Shown: positions 16,399 through 26,051, counted from the stretch's first letter. The stretch: DNA of 64,000 nucleotides from Bin87 sp963668585 (GCA_963668585.1 OY764869.1:124001-188000), one strand, 5' to 3'. The notes: generated by a model not told the origin, from the letters alone. Program-made: numbers and translations.

Positions 16399-16797
16399 TC
16401 ACACCGTGGCCGGCATTGGGATGTTCAGGGTGGCTTCGGGATGGGGCATGGCGTTATGCGGCAAGGCGGCGGCGGCGGTCTTGATGATTCGGACGGGTTT
16501 ATCGGTTTGCAGGTCAATATCGACCACCAGCAAGTAGCCGTCCTCGGGGTTTTGCATCGCTGCCAATGGGAGGATTTCGTCGGATAGAATCGCCCGCAAC
16601 CGCTCCTTGGTCAGAGGGAGGCAAACAAACCGCTCTACATCCTGATCAGCATCGCTCCACCAAGCCAAATAGAGCCGGCCTGCAGCATCGCGCTCCAGAA
16701 GAATGCATGCTTCCTCGTGGGAGTCGAGGACGGTTTCATACGAAAACCGGCCCCAAGGCAAATCGATCAACGGGGTTCCTTTGATTTCAGCGAGCAT
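16399..16797 (-). CDS. Small protein of accessory operon (DUF6575-like)
   Basis: 132 residues from ATG 16795-16797 (MLAEIKGTPLIDLPWGRF); an in-frame GTG three codons earlier is possible. The pattern YETVLDSHEEACILLERDAAGRLYLAWW followed by ERFVCLPLTKERLRAI resembles DUF6575-type proteins as I remember them; the assignment is tentative. It overlaps the end of the upstream gene at 16787 by 11 nt and is followed 17 nt later by the TIR-like gene, so the three form one transcription unit. Function unknown. Confidence 0.6.
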   Translation of the reverse strand: MLAEIKGTPLIDLPWGRFSYETVLDSHEEACILLERDAAGRLYLAWWSDADQDVERFVCLPLTKERLRAILSDEILPLAAMQNPEDGYLLVVDIDLQTDKPVRIIKTAAAALPHNAMPHPEATLNIPMPATV

Positions 16798-17221
16798 GAC
16801 CACCACTCCATATCTCGTCCGCAGTTCCAGGTACGACCCTTGATGCGAGTATTGGATTGAATCCTTCCGGTATCCACCATGTATGGTGCGAATCGTTATC
16901 CCTCGGAGTAGCCAGTATCCGACCTGAATCGGGGGTCAGCTCAAGCCGCGCGATCCGGTTCCCGATATTTCTGAAACGAATCGCGCGATAGAGAGCATCT
17001 TTAACATCGGCCAAGACGGATAGTCCCATGGTTTGGCACGTGGTCGTTATGCCTTGTCTTACTCGAGCTTCAGCCAACCTTCGGTTTCTTTGGTACAGGG
17101 GCCGGAAATCTGAAGGACCAAGCGGATCGTTTTTGACGATGTAGTAGTAGATTCCATCGACTGGAATTGCTTCTTCGGGCGGGCAGTCCTCTGGAAAATC
17201 CGGCGGCCAACGCAGGGCCAT
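16787..17221 (-). CDS. Small protein of unknown function, first gene of accessory operon
   Basis: 144 residues. The N-terminus WPPDFPEDCPPEEAIPVDGIYYYIVKNDPLGPSDFRPLYQRN and the later CQTMGLSVLADVKDALY recall a family of small orphan proteins in which a proline/cysteine-rich head precedes a one-residue-per-gene partner like the next gene; I do not recognise a named domain. There is no membrane segment or signal peptide. It begins 6 nt after the lepA stop, so it may be read through from lepA as well as having its own start. Overlapping genes of this size suggest a two-component pair in which both proteins act together. Confidence 0.55.
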   Translation of the reverse strand: MALRWPPDFPEDCPPEEAIPVDGIYYYIVKNDPLGPSDFRPLYQRNRRLAEARVRQGITTTCQTMGLSVLADVKDALYRAIRFRNIGNRIARLELTPDSGRILATPRDNDSHHTWWIPEGFNPILASRVVPGTADEIWSGGHAR

Positions 17222-17227
17222 AGGTTC

Positions 17228-19084
17228 CTACCCCTCTTCACCTATCTTCAGGAGGCTTAGGAAGGCTTCCTGGGGGACTTCGACGCGGCCGACGCGCTTC
17301 ATGCGCTTTTTGCCTTCCTTCTGCTTTTCGAGGAGTTTGCGCTTGCGGGTGATGTCGCCGCCGTAGCACTTGGAGAGGACGTCCTTGCGCATGGCGCGCA
17401 CGGTTTCGCGGGCGACGATGCGGCTGCCGATGGCGGCCTGGATGGGCACCTCGAACATCTGGCGCGGTATCGTCGTGCGCAGTTTCTCAACGATGCTGCG
17501 GCCCTGTATCACCGCGTTGTCCCGGTGGCTGATCATGCTCAACGCCTCCACCGGCGTCTGATTCACCAGGATGTCGATGCGCACCAGCGGCGCGGCGCGG
17601 TAGCCCTCGAAGGTGTAGTCCAGCGACGCGTAGCCCTGCGTGCGCGACTTGAGCTGATTGTAGAAGTCCGCCAGCATCTCGCCCAACGGCATTGTGTACT
17701 CCATCACCACCCGCGTCTGCTCACTCTCCGCCGCGTCCGCTTCCTGCTTGCCGCCGATGCCCTGGATGTACTCCATGCGCCGGAATTCAGACCGCCGCGT
17801 GTGCATCAACTCCATCACCGCGCCCACCGACCGGCTCGGCGCAACGATGGTCACGCCCAGGATCGGCTCCCGCACTTCCGATACCAGGTTGGGTTCCGGC
17901 AGCCGGGACGGATTGTCCACCCGCACCACCTCTCCGCTGGTCATCAGCACCTCGTAGGCCACGCTGGGCGCCGTCACAATGAGGTCCAGGTCATACTCCC
18001 GTTCCAGGCGTTCCTGCACGATTTCAAGATGCACCAGTCCCAAGAATCCGCAGCGGAACCCGAAACCCAGCGCGCCGCTGTTCTCCGGCTCAATAGACAG
18101 CGAGGCGTCGTTCAGCTTCAGCTTTTCCAGGGCCGCGCGCAGCCGGGTGTAATCCTCGCCGTCCGCCGGATACAAACCGGCGAACACCATGGATTTCAAC
18201 TCGACGTATCCGGGCAGCGGTTCCTCGGCGGGATGGACGTTGCTGGTCAGGGTATCGCCCACCGCGCATTCCTGCACGTCCTTGAACCCAGTCGCCACGT
18301 AGCCCACCTGACCCGCCTGCAGCATCCCGGTGGCCGTCGGCTCCGGGGCAAATACGCCAACCTCCATGATCTCCACCGTCCGGCCCGACGACATCACCCG
18401 CAGCCGGTCGCTGGCCGCGATGCTTCCATCCGCCACCCGCACGTAGGCGATGATCCCCTTGTAGGTGTCGTAGGTGGAGTCGAAAACCAGCGCGCGGAAT
18501 GGATCATCGTCCACACCCTTCGGCGAGGGCACCCGTTCCACGATTGTGTCCAAAAGTTCCACGCATCCCACGCCCGACTTGGCCGACACGAACATCATCT
18601 CGTCCCGTCGGAACCCGAAGATCTGCTCCATCTCCGCAGCCACGCGATCCGGTTCCGCCGAGGGCAGGTCAACCTTGTTGATGACCGGAATCATCTCCAG
18701 GTCATACTCCATCGCCAGCAGCGTGTTCGCAATGGTCTGCGCCTCGACACCCTGCGTCGCGTCCACCACCAGAAGCGCGCCCTCGCAGGCCGCCAGCGCC
18801 CGTGACACTTCGTAGGAAAAGTCCACATGACCCGGCGTGTCGATCAGGTTCAACTGGTACTCGCCCGCGTATTCGCCGGCGGCGACGCGGTGCGTCATGG
18901 TCACCGCCTTGCCCTTGATGGTGATGCCCCGCTCACGCTCAAGGTCCATCTGATCCAGGAACTGCGCCTTCATATCCTGGGGACGCACCGCGCCCGTAAT
19001 CTCCAGAATCCGGTCTGCCAGCGTGGATTTACCGTGATCTATATGGGCGATGATGCAGAAATTGCGGATACGCTGCTGATTCAT
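17228..19084 (-). CDS. lepA: Elongation factor 4 (LepA), back-translocating GTPase
   Basis: 618 residues, slightly longer than the usual 600. GTPase motifs in order are AHIDHGKST (P-loop, residues 13-21), RERGITI (switch I), DTPGH (G3) and NKVD (G4). The LepA-specific C-terminal domain ends KRKLLEKQKEGKKRMKRVG followed by VPQEAFLSLLKIGEEG. It binds the ribosome and acts in biogenesis or elongation under stress. AAAGGATG lies upstream of the ATG, and an extended -10 lies at 19109-19117. Three accessory genes start 6 nt after its stop, an unusual downstream context for a core gene. Confidence 0.97.
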   Translation of the reverse strand: MNQQRIRNFCIIAHIDHGKSTLADRILEITGAVRPQDMKAQFLDQMDLERERGITIKGKAVTMTHRVAAGEYAGEYQLNLIDTPGHVDFSYEVSRALAACEGALLVVDATQGVEAQTIANTLLAMEYDLEMIPVINKVDLPSAEPDRVAAEMEQIFGFRRDEMMFVSAKSGVGCVELLDTIVERVPSPKGVDDDPFRALVFDSTYDTYKGIIAYVRVADGSIAASDRLRVMSSGRTVEIMEVGVFAPEPTATGMLQAGQVGYVATGFKDVQECAVGDTLTSNVHPAEEPLPGYVELKSMVFAGLYPADGEDYTRLRAALEKLKLNDASLSIEPENSGALGFGFRCGFLGLVHLEIVQERLEREYDLDLIVTAPSVAYEVLMTSGEVVRVDNPSRLPEPNLVSEVREPILGVTIVAPSRSVGAVMELMHTRRSEFRRMEYIQGIGGKQEADAAESEQTRVVMEYTMPLGEMLADFYNQLKSRTQGYASLDYTFEGYRAAPLVRIDILVNQTPVEALSMISHRDNAVIQGRSIVEKLRTTIPRQMFEVPIQAAIGSRIVARETVRAMRKDVLSKCYGGDITRKRKLLEKQKEGKKRMKRVGRVEVPQEAFLSLLKIGEEG

Positions 19085-19108
19085 AATGCCATCCTTTCGA
19101 CGTACATC

Positions 19109-19117
19109 ATGGTAGCA
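19109..19117 (-). promoter_or_regulatory. Extended -10 promoter of lepA
   Basis: TGCTACCAT on the minus strand, 24 nt upstream of the lepA ATG. The same nonamer precedes the asparaginase homologue and the ankyrin gene. Confidence 0.45.
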
Positions 19118-19179
19118 CGGGCCCTACTGCCGCGCCAATCAAACGCCGGTAGCGGCAGGAACAATCGCAGCGCGAATCG

Positions 19180-21861
19180 TCACGGGCAGAGCAGATCCTG
19201 CACACCGCTGACGCCGCTGTGACGGGCGAAGTCGCAGGCTGTTTGATTGTGAACATTGACCGCCGCAACATCCGCCCCCGCGTCCAGCAGCAGCCTCACC
19301 GCCTCAGCCATCCGGGGGTCGGACCAGAGGTCGGTCGACAGTATCAGGTAGTGGAGCGGGGTATTGCCTCCCCGGTTCACTGCGTTGGCGTCAGCGCCGG
19401 CTGCCAGCAGCAGCCTCACAAAGTCCATCAATGTTGCGACTTTGTACTCCGTAGTGTAAGGCCAGTCGTGGCTCGACATTGCCGCCAGGTGCAGGGGAGT
19501 ATTCCCGAACCGATTCGCGGCGCGGGCGTCCGCGCCGGCTTCCAGCAACAGGACGACGGACTCCGTTGAGCGTGGCCTCCACTCGGCGGCCATCGCCTGG
19601 TGCAGCGGGGTGTTGCCGCCCTGGTCTGTGGCGTTGATCTCTGCGCCGGCAGCCAGCAGCAGCGTAATGGTCTCAATGGAAGGCGCCGTACTGGAGTCAG
19701 CCACACTCAGGTGCAGCGGCGTCTTTCCCTCACCGTCCGCAGCGTTGACATCCGCGCCGGCTTCCAGCAACGCGGCGATGACTTCGGGAACCGATCTCCT
19801 CAGATCCGACGCGACCGCCAGTTGCAGCGGCGTCTTTCCCTCCGGGTCAATGGCGTTGACATCCGCGCCGGCTTCCAGCAGCAGGATGATGCTTTCAAGG
19901 GATGCCCGCCATGTATTCCAGGAGGTCGCCAGGTGCAGCGGCATCTTTCCTTCCTGGTTCGTGGCGTTGATCATCGCGCGGGCCTCCAGCAGCAGGCCGA
20001 TGATTTCAGGGGTTCCCGAGTCCGAAGGAGACGCCAGGTGCAGGGGCGTGTTCCCCTGCAGGTCAATGGCATTCACGTCCGCGCCTGCCTCCAGCAACAG
20101 GGCGACCACCTCTGAGGAGGGCGCCTTTGAGCCACGAGTCGCCGCCAGATGCAGGGGCGTTTGGCCCTCCACGTCAGGGGCGCTCACGTCCGTCCCCGCG
20201 CCCAGCAACAGGGCCACGACCCCTGGGTTGGGTGAACGTTCAACCACCCGGTGCAGTGGCGTTTGCAGCCTTGAATCGACCGCACTAGCGTCAGCACCAT
20301 GCTCCAGCAACAGGCTTCCGCCGGCGTAAGCCTCTGCACTCGCCGCGTGGTGAAGCGGGGTTATGCCACGTTCGTCGCTGGCATTTGCAGCGGCGCCGTT
20401 TTCCAGCAGCAACATGACTGCATCGCCGTGTTGATACAGCGCGGTTGAATGCAGCGGAGTCCTCTCCTCGCTATCCCTGGCATCTACGTCGGCGCCGTTT
20501 TCCAGCAGCAGCGCGATGACCTCCGCGCCGGCGACGTGGGGTTCGGCCCCCCAACGGTAGCCGTCGGACGTCGCCGCGTGCAGGGGAGTCTTCATGTGTC
20601 GGTCCCGGGCGTTGACATCCGCTCCCCGCTCCAACAATAGCCCGACGACCCCCGCGCCGGAGTGGCTTGCAGCGTGATGCAAGGGCGTGTCTCCATCATC
20701 AGCCAGGGCGGACACGTCCGCGCCGGCGTCCAGCAGCAGCCTGATCACCTGCGGGTCGAGGTCGCCGTTGCGCACCGAAGTATGGAGGGCTGTCCAATCG
20801 TTTGAGTCCCTGGCTGACACATCCTCGCCCCGGTCCAACAGCGCCTTGAAGACCCGAGCGTCAGCGGTGAAATGGACGGCCATGTGCAGCAGCGACACGT
20901 CCCCGTGGCCGTTGCCCTGGAACGCAACGCCGGCGCCATGTTCCAGCAGCAGCGTGATCGTATCCACATCGGCCCCGGCCCACATTGCATAGGTCAGAAT
21001 CGACCGGTCTGATTCATGCTCCGCCGACAGCTCGACACCTTCCGGCAGCAGCAGTTCGACAATCAGGGCATCCGGCGACGCCACGTCGTCGGAATTCCCT
21101 GCGTTCATCGATTGCTGCAACAAAAACGCCAGGTACAGGAACAGCGCCGTTTGTCCGTATTTTTCCCGAACTGCGGTATCCGCGCCGTACTCCAACAGCA
21201 ACTCGATGATTTCGACCGCGTTCTCGGGAAAATCATCCATGTATCCAGGCATCTGCATCGCAGGGTCCGGGGGAGGAGTGTAGGTAGCCGCGATCGCTGC
21301 CATCATCAACGGCGTGTAGCCAGACTCGCCCTGTGCGTTGGGGGCGGCGCCGGACTCCAGCAGCAATCTGACGATCTCAGGGTTGGCTCCGTATGATATT
21401 GCCACCGACAGAGGCTCGCTTGCTCCCGTGGGGTCTGCGCCCCGGTCCAGCGCGGCCTGTACCGATTCAATCGTCACACCGCCCTCCCAGAACCCCTGGG
21501 AACACAGTTCACCGCAATGTTCGGGCACGGCCGGCATTGGTAGTGGCGTCTCCGGCGGCGCTGGAGTAGCGGCAGGGGCGGGCGGCGGCGTTGCGCTGGG
21601 CGGAATCGTGGGCGGGGGCGGCGTGGGAGACGGTGGCAACGTAGCGGTAGGGGTGCTGCGTGGCGGGTTCGCCTCGGGCGCAACGGTGGGCGTCGGGGGC
21701 GCCAGTGTCGGCGTGAGCGACAGCGCCGGCGTCATCACCTCGACTGCCGGCGCGGACGTGGGACTCACAGCCGGTTCCACATCGCGGTTGCAGGCGGCAA
21801 GTCCGATCAATACCAGCGCCGCCAGAGCCATCAGGGACGCGCGCAAGCGCAAGTTATTCAC
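19180..21861 (-). CDS. Ankyrin-repeat lipoprotein, about 19 repeats
   Basis: 893 residues with a GTG start. A lipoprotein signal runs from residue 4 to the lipobox LIGLAAC, so the protein is tethered outside the cytoplasmic membrane. A Pro/Thr-rich linker of about 90 residues follows, then HCGELCSQGFW. About 19 ankyrin units then run to the C-terminus, recognisable by their LLLEAGADVNA and TPLHLA cores; the N-terminal five are more degenerate. It ends with VQDLLCP. Ankyrin arrays bind other proteins, so a role in surface adhesion or host/partner contact is possible but unproven. The DNA is internally repetitive, which favours repeat-number change. It is a single-gene unit. Confidence 0.92.
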   Translation of the reverse strand: MNNLRLRASLMALAALVLIGLAACNRDVEPAVSPTSAPAVEVMTPALSLTPTLAPPTPTVAPEANPPRSTPTATLPPSPTPPPPTIPPSATPPPAPAATPAPPETPLPMPAVPEHCGELCSQGFWEGGVTIESVQAALDRGADPTGASEPLSVAISYGANPEIVRLLLESGAAPNAQGESGYTPLMMAAIAATYTPPPDPAMQMPGYMDDFPENAVEIIELLLEYGADTAVREKYGQTALFLYLAFLLQQSMNAGNSDDVASPDALIVELLLPEGVELSAEHESDRSILTYAMWAGADVDTITLLLEHGAGVAFQGNGHGDVSLLHMAVHFTADARVFKALLDRGEDVSARDSNDWTALHTSVRNGDLDPQVIRLLLDAGADVSALADDGDTPLHHAASHSGAGVVGLLLERGADVNARDRHMKTPLHAATSDGYRWGAEPHVAGAEVIALLLENGADVDARDSEERTPLHSTALYQHGDAVMLLLENGAAANASDERGITPLHHAASAEAYAGGSLLLEHGADASAVDSRLQTPLHRVVERSPNPGVVALLLGAGTDVSAPDVEGQTPLHLAATRGSKAPSSEVVALLLEAGADVNAIDLQGNTPLHLASPSDSGTPEIIGLLLEARAMINATNQEGKMPLHLATSWNTWRASLESIILLLEAGADVNAIDPEGKTPLQLAVASDLRRSVPEVIAALLEAGADVNAADGEGKTPLHLSVADSSTAPSIETITLLLAAGAEINATDQGGNTPLHQAMAAEWRPRSTESVVLLLEAGADARAANRFGNTPLHLAAMSSHDWPYTTEYKVATLMDFVRLLLAAGADANAVNRGGNTPLHYLILSTDLWSDPRMAEAVRLLLDAGADVAAVNVHNQTACDFARHSGVSGVQDLLCP

Positions 21862-22456
21862 GAGCCATGCCTTGGGCTGGACCGATTCACCGATAATCGA
21901 CTGGCCGTCACTCGGCCCATGGTCTACGTTTCGATGGCGCTCATGGTAGCACGCGCCAATCAGCGCAGGTTGAGTAATCGTTCAAAGTTGGCTGGGATCC
22001 ATGGCATACAGACATCATTCTGGCGTACGCAGGCATCCATAACACCCCGCGCGTCGGCAACCGTCATCAGGGCCAGGATCTCCCGGATGCCGGTCCCGCA
22101 CTGAGTGAGGGGGCGTCTTTGTGCCGGCATGGCGGCCTGGGCATCACTCGGCATCCGGAACCCACAAATGTTGCCAGACGCGGCCTTGCCCTGCCTTGGC
22201 GTGTCGCGCCGATACACAGACCGCTATTCTACCGAGTTCCCTAATCGGCGCAGTGATCTTCATAAAATCTTGACCTTGGTGGGGTGTCATGGGACGCAAC
22301 GCGTCCAGGGACGCACCACGGGGCTTTTGGCGGGGTTTTTGGCTATCGGGCAAAGGCGCCGGTTACGTAGTATCCTGTGGACATTGCCAATACGTGATCG
22401 GCGCGTGATGCGCCCAACCATACCCCTGGATACGTCATACACCGCGGGAACGCTTT
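21862..22456. other. Intergenic region between ankyrin and RND genes
   Basis: 595 bp with no gene I can support. It holds the ankyrin promoter at 21943-21951 and a short inverted repeat GGACGCAACGCGTCC at 22292-22306. A minus-strand frame at 21960-22217 (85 codons) has a protein-like end (VCMPWIPANFERLLNLR) but no recognised homologue, signal or start site; it may be a gene remnant. Confidence 0.5.
21943..21951 (-). promoter_or_regulatory. Extended -10 promoter of the ankyrin lipoprotein gene
   Basis: TGCTACCAT on the minus strand, about 80 nt upstream of the GTG start at 21861; identical to the lepA -10. Confidence 0.4.
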
Positions 22457-25400
22457 ATGATCATACTATCCAAGTTGGCCCTCCGCAGTCGCCCGGTAAC
22501 CGTCATGGCGATGGTCCTCATACTGGTCGGGGGCGTATATGCCTACCAGCAGTTGCAGCAGGAACTCTTCCCTGAAATCAGCTTCGGAGTGATCAACGTA
22601 TCCACGTCCTTCCAGCAGGGCACTCCATACCAGGTTGCACAGGAGGTCACACAGCCCATCGAGGATGTGATCATCGGAATGGAGGGTCTCGAAGAGGTCA
22701 CTTCGACCTCGCGAGGGAACCGCTCAACGGTCCGGGCCAGTTTCGAGACCAACGCCGACCTGGAAGAAGCTGAGGCTGAAATCGTCAGTCGGGTTGCCGG
22801 CGTCCGACTGCCCGACGCCGCCGGCGACCCGCGGGTGTTCGCGCTGACCCCCAACCAGCGGCCCGTCATGGAGTTCAGCGTATCCGGTCAGCGCGACATT
22901 CCCGAACTGCTCAGGATCGTCGAGCGCCAGGTCGTGCCGCAGATCCAGGCTGTCCCCGGCGTGTTCGAGGTGGATATCCAGGGCGGCGTCTCCGAGCAGG
23001 TTTTCGTAACTGTGGACCCAGCCCTGCTGGAAACCTACGGCCTCACCATCCAGAACGTCATCGGAGCGTTGCAGAGCAACTCCGTTGACCTGACCGCCGG
23101 CAGCATGTCATCCCGAGACGGCATCGTCACCGTGCGGGCTTTCCACGGCTATGCCAACCTTGACACCATACGCAACCTGCCGGTGGGGTTCGCCCGTTCC
23201 TCAGCCCCTTCCGGAGCCGAACGAGCCAGCGGCGGCAGGGCGACGCCCATCCGGTTGGCGGATGTCGCTGACGTTCGCGTCGCCACCCCCGAGGCCAGCA
23301 CCGTGTCCCGCACCAACGGCCAGCCCAGCGTCAGCCTCAGCGTTCTCAAAACCCCAAACGGCAACACCATAGACATCACCCGGGAAATCGACCTCCTGCT
23401 GCTGGACCTGCGAGCCAGCCTCCCGCCCGACCTGGACGTCGCCGTGATGGAGAGCCAGGCGCCCCGCCTGGAAGAGGAACTGAGCAAGGTCATATCCCAG
23501 GGCGCGCAGGGCTTCGTCTTTGCCGTCATCGCCGTGTTCGTGTTCCTCCTTCAAATCAGGCCCACCCTGTTTTCCGGACTCATCAACACCATACGACCCA
23601 CCGCCATCATCGCCGTGTCCATCCCTCTGAGCGTGATGATCACCATGGTGGTGATGGGCGCCATGGACTGGACGCTGAACTTCATGAGCCTGGCCGGTCT
23701 GGCCATCGCGGTGGGCCGCATCGTGGACGACAGCATCGTCGTCCTAGAAAACATCTACCGGCACATCCATGACGGCAGCCCCCGGGCCGTCGCGGTGATC
23801 GAGGCCACCCAGGAAGTGAGTCCCGCCATCGTGGCCTCCACCCTCACCACCGTGGCCGTGTTCGTACCGCTGGGGTTCCTGCCCGGCGTGGTCGGGCAGT
23901 TCTTCCTGCCCTTCGCCCAAACCGTCTGCGTATCCCTGGTGGCGTCCACGCTGGTGGCGTTGACCGCCGTTCCCGTGCTGGCTTCATGGTTCCTGCGCCG
24001 GGGCGACTTTTCAACCGACGCCGACGTCCAGCGACAGGACACCCTGTTGCAGAAATTGTACACACCGATTTTGCGGCTGGCCCTGCGATTCCGAGTGTTG
24101 ACCGCCGTCTTCAGCATCGTGTTGGTTCTCGCCAGCCTCACTCTCGTCCGCGTTTTGCCCATCGAACTTTTCTCACAGGGCCGCACCGAGGGCATCCGGA
24201 TCGACCTGAACCTGAGCCGCAACCCGTCCACCGGCCAACTTTTCCAGGAGGTGCGGGCCGTCGAAGGCATCCTGGACGATTTTGTCGCCAGCGGCGCGGT
24301 GGAAAGCTACCAGGTGACGCTGGGGTCCGGCAGCCGGAGCTTTGGGGCCGCGGGCGCCGACACATCATTCGACCGCGCCGGCTTCACCGTCGTTCTGCCC
24401 GATGACCCACCCGCCAATCTCGATGAGCAGATACGCAACGCCATCCCTGAAAAACCGGGCGTGACCACCCGAATCTTCGCCGACTCCGGCGGCCCGGGAC
24501 GCGGCGGCGGCGTCCGGCTCACCCTCACCGGCGCGAACTACGAAGATGTGCGCGCGGCCACCGACATCCTGGAAGCCGCCGTTGAAAGCGACCCCGGCGT
24601 CCGTAACGCCAGCACCAACATCGTTGATGGGGCCGAAGAATTCACCATCGCCATCGACCCCAACGAGGCCGGACGCTACGGCCTCTCCACTGCCAACGTC
24701 GCCGGACAGATCCGCACCTGGCTTCGCGGCAGCGACGTCACGGAAGTCAACCTGGGCGACGAAACGCTGGACGTGGTGGTTCGCGGCGCGCCCGAAGCGG
24801 TGGACGACGCCGACGACATCCCGCTGCTGCCAATATCCGGCAACGCCGGCGTGATTCCGCTCGGCAGCATCTCCGACGCGGGGTACACGGTTGGCCCCAG
24901 CGTGGTGACGCACTACAACGGCCACCGCTCCGCGACGGTTTCCGCCGGCCTGGCTGGCCGGGACGCCGGCGCCATTGGCGACCGCGTCGACGCCATCATT
25001 GCGACCACGCCGCTGCCGCCGGGGGTCAGCGTGCGGTCGGGCGGAACCTTCAGCGACATCCGGGAAGAGTTCAACAACGTCTATGTGGCCATGATCATCG
25101 GCGTCTCGCTGGTGTACCTGGTGATGGTGGCAACTCTGGGCTCCCTCAAAATCCCGTTCATCATCGTGCTGAGTTTGCCGCTGGCGGTGGTGGGAGCATT
25201 GGCCGCGCTGGTCATCACTGACCGCTCGCTGAGCCTGCCCGCGCTGATGGGGTTCCTGCTGCTGGTGGGAATCGTGGTGACCAACGCCATCGTGCTGCTC
25301 ACCTTCGTGCAGCAGTTGCGCCAGCGAGGCGAACCGCCGCTGGAAGCCGTGATGTCGGCCAGCCGCACCCGCCTGCGTCCCATCCTGATGACCGCCTTCA

Positions 25401-25693
25401 CCACCATCCTGGCGCTGATCCCACTGTCGCTGAGCGAATCGGCCGGCCTGGTGGGAGCGGAGCTTGCCACCGTGGTAATCGGCGGCCTGTTGAGTTCAAC
25501 CTTCCTGACCCTGGTGGCGGTGCCGGTGGTGTACATGCTGTTTGAGGACTCGTTGCCCAACCTGTACACCCGTATCCTTCGCCTGCTCGGACGCGAACGC
25601 GGCCAACCATCCTCCGGAGAATATGCGCCGGAACTCGCCACGGACGGCGCCGGCGCATCTCCCGAACCCGGCAACGCCCCCTCATCCGACTGA
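22457..25693 (+). CDS. RND-family efflux permease (AcrB/SwrC-like)
   Basis: 1078 residues, full length for the HAE/RND family. TM1 is at about residues 14-32 (VMAMVLILVGGVYAYQQL). The first large extracellular loop has FPEISFGVINVST and the family block GMEGLEEVTSTSR. TM2-6 lie at about 340-470 with the AVGRIVDDSIVVLENIYRH motif carrying the paired Asp residues of proton relay. A second loop and TM8-12 end with LLLVGIVVTNAIVLLTF. It would pump hydrophobic compounds or lipids by proton antiport. No membrane-fusion or outer-membrane channel gene is adjacent, which fits a single-membrane organism using a SwrC-like stand-alone pump. The Shine-Dalgarno is weak (GGGAA). Confidence 0.92.
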   Translation: MIILSKLALRSRPVTVMAMVLILVGGVYAYQQLQQELFPEISFGVINVSTSFQQGTPYQVAQEVTQPIEDVIIGMEGLEEVTSTSRGNRSTVRASFETNADLEEAEAEIVSRVAGVRLPDAAGDPRVFALTPNQRPVMEFSVSGQRDIPELLRIVERQVVPQIQAVPGVFEVDIQGGVSEQVFVTVDPALLETYGLTIQNVIGALQSNSVDLTAGSMSSRDGIVTVRAFHGYANLDTIRNLPVGFARSSAPSGAERASGGRATPIRLADVADVRVATPEASTVSRTNGQPSVSLSVLKTPNGNTIDITREIDLLLLDLRASLPPDLDVAVMESQAPRLEEELSKVISQGAQGFVFAVIAVFVFLLQIRPTLFSGLINTIRPTAIIAVSIPLSVMITMVVMGAMDWTLNFMSLAGLAIAVGRIVDDSIVVLENIYRHIHDGSPRAVAVIEATQEVSPAIVASTLTTVAVFVPLGFLPGVVGQFFLPFAQTVCVSLVASTLVALTAVPVLASWFLRRGDFSTDADVQRQDTLLQKLYTPILRLALRFRVLTAVFSIVLVLASLTLVRVLPIELFSQGRTEGIRIDLNLSRNPSTGQLFQEVRAVEGILDDFVASGAVESYQVTLGSGSRSFGAAGADTSFDRAGFTVVLPDDPPANLDEQIRNAIPEKPGVTTRIFADSGGPGRGGGVRLTLTGANYEDVRAATDILEAAVESDPGVRNASTNIVDGAEEFTIAIDPNEAGRYGLSTANVAGQIRTWLRGSDVTEVNLGDETLDVVVRGAPEAVDDADDIPLLPISGNAGVIPLGSISDAGYTVGPSVVTHYNGHRSATVSAGLAGRDAGAIGDRVDAIIATTPLPPGVSVRSGGTFSDIREEFNNVYVAMIIGVSLVYLVMVATLGSLKIPFIIVLSLPLAVVGALAALVITDRSLSLPALMGFLLLVGIVVTNAIVLLTFVQQLRQRGEPPLEAVMSASRTRLRPILMTAFTTILALIPLSLSESAGLVGAELATVVIGGLLSSTFLTLVAVPVVYMLFEDSLPNLYTRILRLLGRERGQPSSGEYAPELATDGAGASPEPGNAPSSD

Positions 25694-25762
25694 CCGGGTT
25701 GTCGCAGGGTTTCGGAGCAAATCATCCCGCGCCCTGCTCAGGGTGAGCAGAGGCGCCCCGCC

Positions 25763-25798
25763 AACGGATTGCCATCGATCAACGGATTGCCATCGATT
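25763..25798 (+). repeat. 18-bp direct repeat, two perfect copies
   Basis: CAACGGATTGCCATCGAT occurs at 25763-25780 and again at 25781-25798 with no change. Confidence 0.85.
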
Positions 25799-25852
25799 CG
25801 CCGCCGCCCCTCTTCAAGCCCATTCGATCATTGGCCACAGCAGAGGTAGTCC

Positions 25853-25878
25853 GGTCATCCTGAGCCTGTCGAAGGACC
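25853..25878. repeat. Interspersed CCTTCGACAGGCTCAGGATG-type repeat, copy 1
   Basis: GGTCATCCTGAGCCTGTCG followed by AAGGACC: an imperfect inverted repeat of a type common in environmental bacterial genomes. Related copies are at 43448 and 56325. Confidence 0.75.
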
Positions 25879-25987
25879 AGCCGACGGTGAGCAAGCGACC
25901 GTTCCGGCAACAGCAATCGCCTGTCGCCAGCATAATCGAACGCCCCTGCTCCCCTCTTCGCGCCCCGCGCCGCCCGTTCCAAATTGA

Positions 25988-25996
25988 TGATACAAT
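25988..25996 (+). promoter_or_regulatory. Extended -10 promoter of aprB
   Basis: TGATACAAT, 55 nt before the aprB GTG. No clear -35. Confidence 0.5.
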
Positions 25997-26051
25997 GCCC
26001 CGCAGACTTTTTTGCCGCCAATCACTCTGTCGTACATCCGAGGAGTTATCC

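Larger units (their letters stand above)
25694..26051. other. Intergenic region with repeats before aprB
   Basis: 358 bp without a gene. It holds an 18-bp direct duplication (25763-25798), a copy of the CCTGAGCCTGTCGAAGGAC repeat, and the aprB promoter and ribosome site. An open frame runs through it into aprB, but the upstream part has repeat-derived composition and no homology. Confidence 0.7.

Noticed and set aside
21960..22217. 85-codon minus-strand frame upstream of the ankyrin gene
   Set aside because: The end looks protein-like but no domain, start signal or neighbour supports it; kept only as a possible remnant.
25542..26051. Extended N-terminus of AprB
   Set aside because: The upstream part consists of the end of the RND gene region and repeats; AGGAG and the family start favour GTG 26052.
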